Assembly (NCBI GenBank): GCA_031262685.1
Contig: JAISHG010000134.1
Span: forward strand, 1 to 36,891
Source: Lachnospiraceae bacterium
GTDB lineage: Bacteria > Bacillota > Clostridia > TANB77 > CAG-508
Length of the DNA: 36,891 bases
Reading direction: 5' to 3'
In this document: positions 1-7,300 of the stretch, piece by piece
Position numbering within the stretch: position 1 is the stretch's first letter
Layout of the letters: every line of letters begins with the position of its first letter
Made by a program: the position numbers and the translations under genes
Notes under the pieces: generated by a model
What the model was told of the DNA's origin: nothing
Database searches by the model: none
Seen by the model: only the letters and a program-made list of their open reading frames with translations

Positions 1-42
1 CTTGAAATAAAACTCTATAGCAGTTATAATAATAAGCGATGT

Positions 43-119
43 GCACCTGTAGCTTAGCTGGATAGAGTGCGAGGCTACGAACTTCGAGGTCGGGGGTTCG
101 AATCCCTCCAGGTGCACCA
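43..119 (+). tRNA. tRNA-Arg (anticodon ACG)
   Basis: This is a complete 77-nt cloverleaf including an encoded CCA. The acceptor stem pairs GCACCTG with CAGGTGC, the T-arm carries GGTTCGAATCC, and the anticodon loop reads CTACGAA, giving anticodon ACG. It decodes arginine CGN codons. With A34 modified to inosine the tRNA reads CGU, CGC and CGA, and is not expected to read CGG (established knowledge). The phage integrase gene begins just downstream and points towards it, so this tRNA is the likely integration target and is left intact by the insertion. The lack of CGG decoding matters for the five in-frame CGG codons inside the prophage. Confidence 0.97.
80..119. other. Predicted prophage attachment site (attL) in tRNA 3' half
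   Basis: A tyrosine integrase gene begins 83 bp beyond this tRNA and is transcribed towards it, which is the usual arrangement when the 3' half of a tRNA gene serves as attB. The core cannot be delimited because the other prophage end is outside the window. A direct repeat of the tRNA 3' end at the far end would define it. Confidence 0.45.
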
Positions 120-126
120 TTATAAT

Positions 127-170
127 AACCTCGCAAATGCTTTAAAATAAGCAATTGCGAGGTTGCTTTT
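127..170 (+). terminator. Intrinsic terminator after the tRNA
   Basis: A perfect 10-bp stem (AACCTCGCAA at 127-136 with TTGCGAGGTT at 155-164) is followed by GCTTTT. It ends the tRNA transcript. It also lies just past the integrase stop on the other strand, so it may serve both directions. Confidence 0.8.
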
Positions 171-202
171 ATGTTAAAGTAATGCAATAGCAATGCAGTA
201 GC

Positions 203-1372
203 TTACGCAAGTTTATCTAAAGCAGATTTTACAAAATCTAAAGAAACCGAAGTATATACATCTGTTGTTATCTTGCTTCCTTCTATATGTCCTACTAGGT
301 ATTGTAGCACAGGAAGTGGAACTCCTTGCTCTTGACATCTTGTAATAAAAGTATGTCTTAATCTATGTGTATGTAAACTATCTGTTATATTATATTTTTC
401 ATTTAATCTATCTAAATAAGAATTTACTTTGCCGTCTGTAATAAATGTATTTTTAAAATAGTCCCAAAATAGCAGATTATGAATATTTGCTACTTTGCAT
501 TCTAATAATTCTAAAATGATTTCTTTTACTTTATCTATCATATAAAAAGTTCTTTTCCCGTTATCTATGTTTGTTTTCTTATTATATGTTTTAGTGTGCT
601 TCCCTAAAATAACCTTATCGTTTTCATCTCTTGTAAGAGTTCTGTATATAGTTAAAGTATTATTTTTTAAGTCCACACAATCCCTACTTAATGCTAACAC
701 TTCGCCAATTCTTGCACCTGTGTAAAGCTGTAGAAGGCACACTTTATTATAAAGATGTTCGGAATCTTTTAACACTTCTTCTAAATGCTTTTGTTCTTCT
801 TCTGTAAGAGCTTCTACTTTAGCCATTTGCTTGTTAGAAATAGGTTTAACTAACAGTTCATCATCAAGCGGATTAAAAGCTATAATTCGCCTTGATATTG
901 CTATTTTAAATATCTTGTCTAACATACTCCAAATCTTAGTTATTACATTGTTACTGTATACTTTTATTTTATCTTTTGCTTTTTCTATATCATTTACAGT
1001 TACTTTTTGCACGGACTTGTATATAAAATTATCGCACGTCTTTTTTAATTCATTTACGGTATCTTGATTTCTCTTATAACTACGAGGACTTGTAATATTG
1101 CTACTATATTTTTGCTTTATATATTCCTCCGCTATAGATATGCAAGAAATACTACTATTAGATATATAAGTGTGTTCATTTACTTCTGTCATTACTTTAT
1201 TAAATCTACCCTTAAAATCGGTTATTTTTTCGTTCTTCTTCTGATATAAAGACTTTCTCCTACCTTCATGAAAATATTGTCCTATATAAAGCCCTGTTAC
1301 ACTACTTTTATATAATGTACCTTCGCCATTTCCTTTTTCTTTATTCTTTTGTGTACGTTCTTTTTTCTCCAT
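203..1372 (-). CDS. int: Tyrosine site-specific recombinase (phage integrase)
   Basis: It integrates and excises the prophage at the tRNA. The product is 389 aa, normal for the family. The layout is a basic N-terminal arm-type DNA-binding region (about 1-60), a SAM-like core-binding domain (about 75-170) and a catalytic domain (about 185-389). Catalytic residues are visible: Arg221 in TGARIGE, His336 and Arg339 in HRLRHTF, His362 in GH, and the nucleophile Tyr373 in DVYTS. I chose the ATG at 1372 because AGGAGGT (1381-1387) lies 8 nt upstream; an ATG further upstream would put that site inside the gene. It is transcribed separately from the repressor operon and is the only gene next to the tRNA. 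It has no in-frame CGG. Confidence 0.95.
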   Translation of the reverse strand: MEKKERTQKNKEKGNGEGTLYKSSVTGLYIGQYFHEGRRKSLYQKKNEKITDFKGRFNKVMTEVNEHTYISNSSISCISIAEEYIKQKYSSNITSPRSYKRNQDTVNELKKTCDNFIYKSVQKVTVNDIEKAKDKIKVYSNNVITKIWSMLDKIFKIAISRRIIAFNPLDDELLVKPISNKQMAKVEALTEEEQKHLEEVLKDSEHLYNKVCLLQLYTGARIGEVLALSRDCVDLKNNTLTIYRTLTRDENDKVILGKHTKTYNKKTNIDNGKRTFYMIDKVKEIILELLECKVANIHNLLFWDYFKNTFITDGKVNSYLDRLNEKYNITDSLHTHRLRHTFITRCQEQGVPLPVLQYLVGHIEGSKITTDVYTSVSLDFVKSALDKLA

Positions 1373-1414
1373 AAAAAAATACCTCCTAAACAAATATTTG
1401 CTACTTGTAGAAGG

Positions 1415-1444
1415 CTTATATAAATGATACTATAATAATATCAA
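1415..1444 (-). promoter_or_regulatory. Candidate integrase promoter
   Basis: On the minus strand TTGATA (1439-1444) and TATAAG (1415-1420) are separated by 18 nt, about 30 nt upstream of the integrase ribosome binding site. The match is moderate and the region is AT-rich, so chance is possible. Confidence 0.4.
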
Positions 1445-1465
1445 TATAAACCTAATACAAGTGGT

Positions 1466-1500
1466 AGATAATGCACGGTCGCCAAACTATTGCATTATCT
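1466..1500. other. Inverted repeat in the 1400-1676 gap
   Basis: A perfect 10-bp inverted repeat (AGATAATGCA / TGCATTATCT) with a 15-nt loop is followed on the plus strand by TTTTTATTATT. It could end a rightward transcript or be a protein-binding site. The surrounding gap 1400-1676 holds this element, the integrase promoter candidate and the repressor-operon terminator. I see no gene in it. Confidence 0.5.
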
Positions 1501-1512
1501 TTTTATTATTCA

Positions 1513-1541
1513 AAAAATAAAAGATAACTCTTTCGAGCTAT
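1513..1541 (-). terminator. Terminator of the repressor-toxin operon
   Basis: An 11-bp stem with one mismatch (AAAGATAACTC at 1520-1530 with GAGCTATCTTT at 1535-1545) and a TTTC loop reads into a T-rich run on the minus strand. It lies downstream of the leftward toxin gene. The plus strand is also followed by T-rich sequence, so it may act in both directions. Confidence 0.65.
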
Positions 1542-1676
1542 CTTTATTGTCTTCTTTTTGTGCTGCGGTCAACATAAATTGCCCAGCTTTGTTTTACCAT
1601 TATACAATATGATATGCTCATTGTCAAATAAATATTCAAACTTTTTTAACATTTTTTCAAATTATTTTAATATTTT

Positions 1677-2417
1677 TTATGTTTTTATAAATAATTGTTT
1701 AATTTTATCGTTAATTAAATCAAGACTTTCGTTAGAAATTCGTAGTCCAGATAAAATATCTTTATTCTTTTGTGGGTCGTAAATTCTTTGCTTGCTTATA
1801 GTTGTTATTTGACTAACCATTGCGATACTTCCCTTTTTCATTTTTTCCATTTCGCTTGTAATTTTTACATATGTTTTTAGCAATTCTAAGGATTCGTATA
1901 TTTCAAAACTTCCTTGTTTTGTAAAATTCTCTTTGTTTTCAGCTAAGCTATTCGTGATTTTGGCTATAGATATGTCTACAGCATTGCATTTTTCGTTAAG
2001 TTTTGTATATATTTCATTGCCTAGAGGTACTTCAGAAAAATGTAAAGGTTTTCCCTTGTCAGATGTTAGGGGAACAACTGTTACTATTCCAGACTCTTTG
2101 GAATTATTCTTATCTATTACAACACAATAGTGTAGTCCGCCCTCTTCGTTTCCGACATTATAGCCTAAATTTACTTTTATTATGTCTCCGCGAGAATATT
2201 TTTTCAAAAAGCTAGGTTGGAAATCTTTTTCAAAATTAAGCAGTCTCGTATAGTCTTCTAACCAATACGCTAGTTTATCCGCTTTATCCGCCGTATCTGA
2301 ATTAGATATGTAATTAGTCATAAGATTATTAAGTTTTTGAAGTGCTACATCTTTATGTATTGTTATGTCTGATTCTCCTTTTGCTTCTTTCTGTTTTTTC
2401 TGCGAATTCTGTTTCAT
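1677..2417 (-). CDS. MazF/PemK-family endoribonuclease toxin-like protein
   Basis: The 246-aa protein carries a MazF/PemK core at about residues 74-140: RGDIIKVNLG, then GNEEGGLHYCVVIDKNN, then VTVVPLTSDK. This matches the family pattern G-D-I..V-x-L-G, G-x-E-x-G-G and V-x-P-x-T-S. The family cleaves mRNA at short sequences (established knowledge). It is about twice the length of canonical MazF. It has a charged, probably helical N-terminal extension (1-73) and a C-terminal extension (150-246). No separate antitoxin gene is adjacent. It follows the repressor gene by 14 bp, shares its strand, and has a strong AGGAAGGAG site, so it should be expressed in the lysogen. Its role could be abortive defence or stabilisation. 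Confidence 0.85.
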   Translation of the reverse strand: MKQNSQKKQKEAKGESDITIHKDVALQKLNNLMTNYISNSDTADKADKLAYWLEDYTRLLNFEKDFQPSFLKKYSRGDIIKVNLGYNVGNEEGGLHYCVVIDKNNSKESGIVTVVPLTSDKGKPLHFSEVPLGNEIYTKLNEKCNAVDISIAKITNSLAENKENFTKQGSFEIYESLELLKTYVKITSEMEKMKKGSIAMVSQITTISKQRIYDPQKNKDILSGLRISNESLDLINDKIKQLFIKT

Positions 2418-2431
2418 TTAATACTCCTTCC

Positions 2432-3085
2432 TTATATTTTTCCTTGATAAGACACAACCTTACCGACTATTTTTATCTTTTGTGGCTTATATAATTGTAC
2501 TGTATTTAATGAATTAGTAGACATAGGTTCTAGTATAACCATATTATTTTCATACCTGTATTTCTTTACAGTTGCATCATCGCCGTTTACAAGAATAACT
2601 CCTATTTCGGAATTCTCTAATGTTTCTTGCTTCTGTACAAGCACAATATCGCCTTCGTTAAACTTTAAATTCATACTATCGCCCTGTACTTTTAAATAGA
2701 AATAATCAAAGCCCTTTTTAATTTGAGAAGATGGGGCAAACTCGTATCCTTCTATATTTTCTACAGCTAAAATCGGTAGTCCTGCTGATATTTTACCTAA
2801 TACAGGAATTCTAATAGGAGTGTCTGGAAGCGGAATAACATTGTTTTGTACGTTAGTGCCGTGTTTTTCTTTATCTTCTATTAAATCTGATTTTTCTATA
2901 TTAAAATAATTTGCCAACATTTCTATTTTGTCTATTCTTGGATAGAACTCTGCATTGTACCAACTTGTAAAAGTGGTGTATGCAAAACCCAAATCTTTGC
3001 ATATGTCGTTCCTGTCTTTTTTGTGTAGCAACATATAATATTGAAGATTTTTTGCAAATATTTCTTTATTCCCCAAATCACTCAT
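2432..3085 (-). CDS. LexA/CI-like phage repressor (XRE HTH + S24 peptidase)
   Basis: This is the lysogeny repressor. The 217-aa protein has an N-terminal helix-turn-helix (about 8-65) and a C-terminal S24 self-cleavage domain (about 90-217). The Ala101-Gly102 scissile pair (ISAGLP), Ser137 in GDSM and Lys174 in ATVKK form the expected cleavage site and Ser/Lys dyad, so DNA-damage induction through RecA-stimulated autocleavage is likely. It is divergent from the Cro-like gene across a 134-bp control region with operator sites. One of these overlaps its own promoter, indicating autoregulation. It is translated from an AAGGCGG site and probably cotranscribed with the MazF-like gene. Confidence 0.93.
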   Translation of the reverse strand: MSDLGNKEIFAKNLQYYMLLHKKDRNDICKDLGFAYTTFTSWYNAEFYPRIDKIEMLANYFNIEKSDLIEDKEKHGTNVQNNVIPLPDTPIRIPVLGKISAGLPILAVENIEGYEFAPSSQIKKGFDYFYLKVQGDSMNLKFNEGDIVLVQKQETLENSEIGVILVNGDDATVKKYRYENNMVILEPMSTNSLNTVQLYKPQKIKIVGKVVSYQGKI

Positions 3086-3106
3086 AAAAATACCGCCTTC
3101 TCATGT

Positions 3107-3135
3107 ATTTTACAACTAATCTGTAAAAAAAGCAA
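3107..3135 (-). promoter_or_regulatory. Repressor-maintenance promoter
   Basis: On the minus strand TTGCTT (3130-3135) and TAAAAT (3107-3112) are spaced by exactly 17 nt upstream of the repressor gene. The operator-like palindrome 3110-3126 lies between the two boxes and overlaps the -10, which suits negative autoregulation. Confidence 0.65.
3110..3126. promoter_or_regulatory. Operator-like site 1
   Basis: The site is TTACAACTAATCTGTAA, with TTAC/GTAA outer arms as in the stronger sites at 3186 and 3417. It sits over the repressor promoter. Confidence 0.55.
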
Positions 3136-3154
3136 TATTTTTTTAAAAAAAGTA

Positions 3155-3186
3155 TTGACATTACGATTTAACTGGTATAATATAAT
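3155..3186 (+). promoter_or_regulatory. Early lytic promoter
   Basis: TTGACA (3155-3160) is followed by overlapping TATAAT hexamers at 3176-3181 and 3181-3186 (15- and 20-nt spacers, with a TAATAT at the 17-nt position). It drives the Cro-like gene and the long early operon. The operator half-site 3161-3177 fills the spacer. Confidence 0.75.
3161..3177. promoter_or_regulatory. Operator-like site 2
   Basis: The core TTACGATTTAACTG matches the reverse complement of site 3 (TTACGGTTTAACTG) at 13 of 14 positions. The two copies form an inverted pair across the -10 of the early promoter. The distal arm is degenerate. Confidence 0.65.
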
Positions 3187-3202
3187 TACAGTTAAACCGT
3201 AA
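3186..3202. promoter_or_regulatory. Operator site 3
   Basis: The site is TTACAGTTAAACCGTAA, a 17-bp palindrome with a single mismatched pair. It lies just downstream of the early -10 and should block transcription when occupied. Confidence 0.75.
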
Positions 3203-3219
3203 CGAAAGGAGGCAAACCT

Positions 3220-3414
3220 ATGCAGAAAATGACTTTGAAGGCTTTGAGAGTAAATAAAGGTCTAACAATAAAGGAAGCCAGCAAAAAATTAGACATAAGA
3301 GAGGAAACATTGAGTAATTATGAAAATTCCAAGACTTTTCCGGATGTAAGAATGATAAGCAAGATGGAAAAATTATATGGAGTAAACTACAATGATATTA
3401 TTTTTTTGAACTAA
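3220..3414 (+). CDS. Cro-like XRE-family HTH regulator
   Basis: The 64-aa protein is essentially one XRE helix-turn-helix: LRVNKGLTIKEASKKLDIRE then ETLSNYENSKTFPDV, with helix 3 at about 27-36. It is the first gene of the rightward operon, translated from AAAGGAGG, and sits opposite the S24 repressor, so a Cro-like role in opposing the repressor is the natural inference. An operator copy lies just after its stop codon (3417-3433) as well as in front, suggesting it or the repressor also acts downstream. Confidence 0.88.
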   Translation: MQKMTLKALRVNKGLTIKEASKKLDIREETLSNYENSKTFPDVRMISKMEKLYGVNYNDIIFLN

Positions 3415-3416
3415 AA

Positions 3417-3433
3417 TTACAGTTAAACAGTAA
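3417..3433. promoter_or_regulatory. Operator site 4, downstream of the Cro-like gene
   Basis: The site is TTACAGTTAAACAGTAA, the best palindrome of the four: TTAC-A-GTT-A-AAC-A-GTAA. It begins 3 bp after the Cro-like stop and 34 bp before the next start codon, where it could act as a roadblock or a looping partner for sites 1-3. Confidence 0.75.
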
Positions 3434-3466
3434 TTTTACTACATTTAATAGAAAGAAGGTGGAAAT

Positions 3467-3592
3467 ATGGAAGAAATAAAAAATTCTCTTATAAAAATTA
3501 TAAGTAAAGAACTAGAAAACAATATGGTACCAAATGAAGCGACACTTGATACCATAAAAACAATAATAGAAATTGAGAGATTGGACCGTTAA
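3467..3592 (+). CDS. Small hypothetical protein (41 aa)
   Basis: The start is ATG with AAGGTGG 4 nt upstream. It encodes a short helical, charged protein (MEEIKNSLIKII... ending EIERLDR). It has no recognised family. It lies directly after the downstream operator and converges with a leftward small gene, ending 1 nt before that gene's stop. The likely role is an accessory early protein. Confidence 0.6.
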   Translation: MEEIKNSLIKIISKELENNMVPNEATLDTIKTIIEIERLDR

Positions 3593-3593
3593 G

Positions 3594-3764
3594 CTATTTT
3601 CTAATTTCTCTATTGTTATCTTGTATTTCTTTATATGCTTCAAAATACATTTTTGCAACTTGTGCAGGAGTTTTTCCTGTTAAGTCTTGATTTTGAACAT
3701 AAAGAAATGCTAAGGCTTGAAGATTAGAAGAAGGAAACGCATTTAACCTTATTTCGTCTGACAT
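3594..3764 (-). CDS. Small conserved phage protein (56 aa), antisense within the early operon
   Basis: The ATG at 3764 is preceded by GAGGTG. The protein begins MSDEIRLNAFPSSN and ends in a charged helix, with a central YVQNQDLTGKTPAQVAKMY motif. I recall similar small proteins in Firmicute prophages but know no function. It is transcribed against the early operon from its own extended -10 promoter. It would be expressed in the lysogen and opposed by early transcription when the switch flips. Confidence 0.7.
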   Translation of the reverse strand: MSDEIRLNAFPSSNLQALAFLYVQNQDLTGKTPAQVAKMYFEAYKEIQDNNREIRK

Positions 3765-3789
3765 TATAATTCACCTCACTTTTGAGGGA

Positions 3790-3798
3790 ATTATAACA
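3790..3798 (-). promoter_or_regulatory. Extended -10 promoter for the leftward small gene
   Basis: The minus strand reads TGTTATAAT, a perfect TGnTATAAT extended -10. It lies about 25 nt upstream of the ATG at 3764. I see no good -35. Confidence 0.55.
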
Positions 3799-3822
3799 CA
3801 AAAATAAAAAGGAGTGAGGCAA

Positions 3823-4062
3823 TTGGAAGAGATATTACAAGAATTAAAACAAATTCATAATGATTTAGAAGAAATAAAAAACAAAAGCACCATGCCAAAA
3901 CTTATTACCGCTAAAGAGATTTCCAAAATTTACAGAGTAGGACTAAATAAAGCAACATGGATATGTAAGACGTACGGAATACACATTGGCAGATGGTGCA
4001 TAGAAGAGGAAAATTTTAAGAAATTACTACAGGGCGATGAATTAAAGGAGGAATACCAATGA
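3823..4062 (+). CDS. Excisionase-like / winged-helix DNA-binding protein
   Basis: The 79-aa protein has an N-terminal amphipathic helix (LEEILQELKQIHNDLEEI) and then a MerR/excisionase-like helix-turn-helix at about 28-65 (ITAKEISKIYRVGLNKATWICK, ending GRWCIEEENFKKLL). I chose TTG at 3823 because AAGGAG lies 8 nt upstream; the GTG at 3814 overlaps that site. It may be an excisionase or a small transcription factor. Its stop overlaps the next ATG (ATGA), so the two genes are translationally coupled. Confidence 0.72.
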   Translation: MEEILQELKQIHNDLEEIKNKSTMPKLITAKEISKIYRVGLNKATWICKTYGIHIGRWCIEEENFKKLLQGDELKEEYQ

Positions 4063-4169
4063 AAAAACGTACAAAATTATGGATACAGTGCATTGCACAG
4101 CTAGCACTAGGGTATGCAGTAGTTGGCAGTATGGCATTTGCAATAGGTTACAAGATTTTATTCATGTAG
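4059..4169 (+). CDS. Small single-pass membrane protein (36 aa)
   Basis: A basic start (MKKRTK) is followed by one hydrophobic segment (about 12-35). The gene overlaps the preceding stop by 4 nt and has AAAGGAGG upstream. No family is recognised. Small early membrane proteins of this kind can affect superinfection or membrane state, but nothing here shows that. Confidence 0.6.
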   Translation: MKKRTKLWIQCIAQLALGYAVVGSMAFAIGYKILFM

Positions 4170-4197
4170 CAAAAAACCATTTAGAGGAGGTGGAAAT

Positions 4198-4467
4198 ATG
4201 AAGAAGAGTGATAGAGGATATTTAAAGATTATAAAGCAACAAGGAGAGAAAATTATCGAACAAGAAAGGGAAATTAACAAAAATGAAAGATACATCGAAG
4301 AAGTTGGAAGAGAATTAAGAATATTCTTACAGGCAATTGACAGTATAGCAACAAGAAATAGTTACAATAATCCAACAGCACAATTGGGACAAATAAAAGA
4401 AGTAACTCGAAAGTTACTCATAAATGAGCAGTCTACACCACATAAACAGCCCCCATATTTGAGTTAA
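4198..4467 (+). CDS. Hypothetical coiled-coil protein (89 aa)
   Basis: A strong AGGAGGTGG site precedes ATG. Residues 8-50 are a charged helix with heptad character (KIIKQQGEKIIEQEREINKNE), followed by a short polar tail. I do not recognise a family. It belongs to the block of small early genes upstream of the recombination set. Confidence 0.65.
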   Translation: MKKSDRGYLKIIKQQGEKIIEQEREINKNERYIEEVGRELRIFLQAIDSIATRNSYNNPTAQLGQIKEVTRKLLINEQSTPHKQPPYLS

Positions 4468-4524
4468 CCAAATAACTCATACTTATTATAACACAAATGG
4501 TTTGAGGTTGTAAAGGGGGTACAA

Positions 4525-4878
4525 ATGACAAAATTAGAATATATGAATAGAATTTGCCCCTTATGCAGAGGGTGCAAAGGAATAAGAATGATGGTGGTAT
4601 GGATAGATGGAGTGCAATATTTAAAATGTTTAAATTACAAAAAGAAAGAGGTTAAACGAATGGATATAGAAGACAATATCGACGAGTTAGAAGAACTTAT
4701 AAATAACTTAGATGGAACAATACAAGATTTAAAAATATATAAAACTGATTTTTCCGACCAACTTTCCGAACTAAAATATGAGGCAGAAAGCATACTAAAA
4801 CCTTTAAAAGAAAGGCAAGCAAAGAAATGGGAAAAAGAGTTGAAGGAAGAAATGAGAGAATATGAGGGGGCCGTTTAA
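4525..4878 (+). CDS. Cys-rich N-terminus fused to a coiled-coil phage protein (117 aa)
   Basis: Residues 11-36 hold a possible zinc knuckle (CPLCRGC and a later Cys). Residues 46-117 form a charged coiled coil (DIEDNIDELEELINNL onward) resembling stand-alone small phage proteins. An internal ATG at 4660 has AAGAGG 7 nt upstream and would give the 72-aa coiled-coil part alone. Either the two parts are a true fusion or a stop codon between two small genes has been lost. The long form has its own GGGGG ribosome site. Confidence 0.65.
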   Translation: MTKLEYMNRICPLCRGCKGIRMMVVWIDGVQYLKCLNYKKKEVKRMDIEDNIDELEELINNLDGTIQDLKIYKTDFSDQLSELKYEAESILKPLKERQAKKWEKELKEEMREYEGAV

Positions 4879-5506
4879 ATGTTAAAAAGTTACGAAGAGT
4901 TAAGAAAATTAGATGTAAACAAATTTGTGGAAGATAGAGATGGTGCGAAGTATTTGAACTGGGCAAAAGTTGTTGATTTATTACACGAAAATGGAGCTAA
5001 AACAGTATATTTTGAGCCAATCGCAAACGAACAAACAGGAAGTAGCTTATATATGACAAATCAAGAGTTTATAGACAGTAAGAGCAATAAGAACAGAGTT
5101 TATGAAACAGCAGTAAAAATAGTAATTGACGATTTAGAATTCATACAGCGAGGACCTGTAACAAACGGAGCAAATCCAGTAAAGGACAATAGTATGACAC
5201 AGCAAAGATTGTGGAACTGTCAAACAAGATTATTTGTAAAAGGCGTAGCAATAAGAACAGGACTAGGGTTTGATTTGTGGTTAAGTGATGAACTTAAAAA
5301 TGGAAAAGAAGACACTGAAGACGACTTAAGCAAGCATGATATTTTTAAAATAAAAGAAAGATGTCAAATCGCATACACAAGCAAAATGAAGACAGGACTA
5401 ACAACAAAAGAAATAGCAGAAAAACTCCATAAAACGGAAGATGAAATAAAAGCATTGTTTAGTTATTTTGATACTTTGAGCAATTTTGAAAAGGACTTGT
5501 CTAACC

Positions 5507-5526
<20 letters not shown>
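4879..5526 (+). CDS. Sak/DUF1071-like single-strand annealing protein
   Basis: The 215-aa protein shows the DUF1071/Sak pattern: KFVEDRDGAKYLNWAKVVDLL near the N-terminus, then a beta-rich region with VKIVIDD and NSMTQQRLWNCQTRLFVKGVAIRTGLG at about 110-140. Such proteins anneal complementary single strands in phage recombination, usually together with an exonuclease. Here the next gene is a YqaJ-type exonuclease and SSB follows, which supports the call. The start is ATG directly after the previous stop, with GAGGGGG upstream. The tail (165-215) carries an HTH-like segment. Confidence 0.75.
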
Positions 5527-6856
<1,330 letters not shown>

Positions 6857-6872
6857 AAAGGATTGATGACTT

Positions 6873-7269
6873 ATCAATAAAACAATACTTATGCGGAAGA
6901 TTGACCGCAGAACCAACAATAAGATACACGCAAACAAATAACACTATGGTAGTAAATTTTACATTAGCAGTAAATAGGAGATTTGCAAAAGAAGGAGAAC
7001 AAAACGCAGATTTTATAAACATAATAGCATTTAGCAAAACAGCTGAATTTGTAAGTAAATACTTTACTAAAGGGCAACAGGTAGCAGTTGTAGGAAGAGT
7101 ACAAACAAGAAATTGGGAAGATGACAAAAAGGTTAAACATTATGCAACAGAAGTTATTGCAGAAGAAGTATATTTTGCAGATAGCAAAAAAGAGGCAAAC
7201 AACGCGAACGTAATACCTAAGGAAGATGACCAATTTACAATAACTCCAGAAAGTGAACTTCCATTTTAG
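6873..7269 (+). CDS. ssb: Single-stranded DNA-binding protein with a CGG +1 shift near the N-terminus
   Basis: It coats single-stranded DNA during phage replication and recombination. The OB-fold is clear: GRLTAEPTIRYTQ, VVNFTLAVNRRF, DFINIIAFSKTAEFV, KGQQVAVVGRVQT. The acidic tip ends SELPF, the usual partner-binding tail. The first strand NKTILM lies in frame 0 and the rest in frame 1; the join is ATG CGG AAG, read as Met-Gly-Arg-Leu-Thr when C6894 is skipped. The combined protein is about 131 aa, normal for a phage SSB. The start is unclear. ATC at 6873 is 10 nt from AAAGGA, whereas the ATG at 6866 is in another frame and meets TAA after four codons. The only conventional in-frame start past the shift, TTG at 6901, would delete the first beta strand. 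Confidence 0.9.
6894..6897 (+). other. In-frame CGG(A): +1 shift site 3 (SSB)
   Basis: CTT ATG CGG AAG in the zero frame runs to TAA after about 16 codons. CTT ATG C GGA AGA gives the SSB hallmark Met-Gly-Arg-Leu-Thr. Confidence 0.72.
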
Positions 7270-7300
7270 CAAATAATATCTTACGAAAGAGGGTGTAAAG

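Noticed and set aside
3559-3620. Bidirectional terminator between the convergent small genes
   Set aside because: There is an imperfect inverted repeat (CAATA..GAAATT / AATTTC..TATTG) but no clear T-run on either strand, so it is not listed.
6901-7269. SSB starting at TTG 6901
   Set aside because: It would lose the first beta strand, whose sequence is present just upstream in another frame, and it has no ribosome site at proper spacing.
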